Assembly (NCBI RefSeq): GCF_036324505.1
Contig: NC_086351.1
Span: 5,822,001 to 5,886,000, forward strand
DNA length: 64,000 bases
DNA from: Eleginops maclovinus
Taxonomy: Eukaryota; Chordata; Actinopteri; Perciformes; Eleginopidae
Direction of reading: 5' to 3'
The stretch's first letter is position 1. Each line of letters begins with the position of its first letter. This document shows, piece by piece, positions 63,605 to 64,000 of the stretch. The notes under the pieces were generated by a model. It was given only the letters and a program-made list of their open reading frames with translations, made no database searches and was not told the origin of the DNA. The position numbers and the translations under genes were made by a program.

Positions 63605-64000
63605 TGGAATACAGAGTGAGTAAAGAAAGCAGCGCACTGAGCAGCACTGCACACTCACAGTGTGAGCTATGGATACTACATCTCGTCTGGCCAACTGGTG
63701 GAGCAGCGAGTCATATGGAGCATGGAAAAAAAAACTCCTACTCCAATCCTGACTCTGTGCTTGCCGGGCTGCCGAACCAGTTTGGTGAGACTTTTAATAT
63801 CTTGACACGATAATCCTGCAGATATCCACATCTGAATTTAGTCTTAATGTAATGTTTCAGCCAGAATCACTTTAGCTTCTCTTATTAGGCTAAACATGAA
63901 ATAAGTCACATCAATTTGTTTTTAATAAAACACAGTCTGTATCCATGGCTTTTTTCGCTACTGTGATTAAAAGGAAGATATTCTCCAAATTGAAACCATT
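63605..64000. other. No feature recognised
   Basis: The last 400 bases hold no recognisable exon, repeat or promoter element. They would be THRAP3 intron or 5' flank. Confidence 0.4.

Overview
This is a piece of a vertebrate genome, almost certainly a ray-finned (teleost, probably percomorph-like) fish. It has compact multi-exon genes with GT-AG introns, very long pure (CA/TG)n microsatellites, Tc1-type DNA transposons with about 195 bp inverted repeats, and a tRNA-derived SINE ending in the tail typical of fish retroposons. There are no rRNA genes, CRISPR arrays, operons or viral genes.

Layout. Bases 1 to about 2960 look like the 3' untranslated end of a gene read left to right. No coding sequence is visible there; synteny suggests STK40. 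From about 2960 to 34.8 kb I see no protein-coding gene, only scattered repeats: a TTAA-flanked MITE at 9.3-9.7 kb, a SINE at 18.7-19.0 kb, a solo retroposon tail at 16.57 kb and several microsatellites. EVA1B follows on the + strand (coding 36485-37079, two coding exons, 163 aa). Convergent to it on the - strand is SH3D21 (54507 down to 42673). I could resolve 17 coding exons whose phases all agree and which give 488 aa with three SH3 domains, a capping-protein-binding-like motif and a C-terminal coiled coil. Also on the - strand is THRAP3 (62375 down to 57003, nine exons resolved). Its RS-rich first coding exon is missing or lies beyond the right edge.

The order and relative orientation THRAP3 > SH3D21 > < EVA1B, with STK40 behind EVA1B, match human 1p34.3 as I know it, and this supports all the gene calls. 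Two unrelated Tc1-like elements sit in two SH3D21 introns separated by a single exon: a 1594 bp copy with a decayed transposase in intron 15, and a 502 bp deletion derivative in intron 13.

The genes are not a pathway. EVA1B is a small single-pass membrane protein, SH3D21 is an adaptor of the CIN85/CD2AP type, and THRAP3 is a nuclear RS/RGG-type RNA-processing factor. I did not find an undescribed system. The points most worth a second look are the capping-protein motif in SH3D21, the N/Q-rich expansion and missing RS exon of THRAP3, and the transposon pair.
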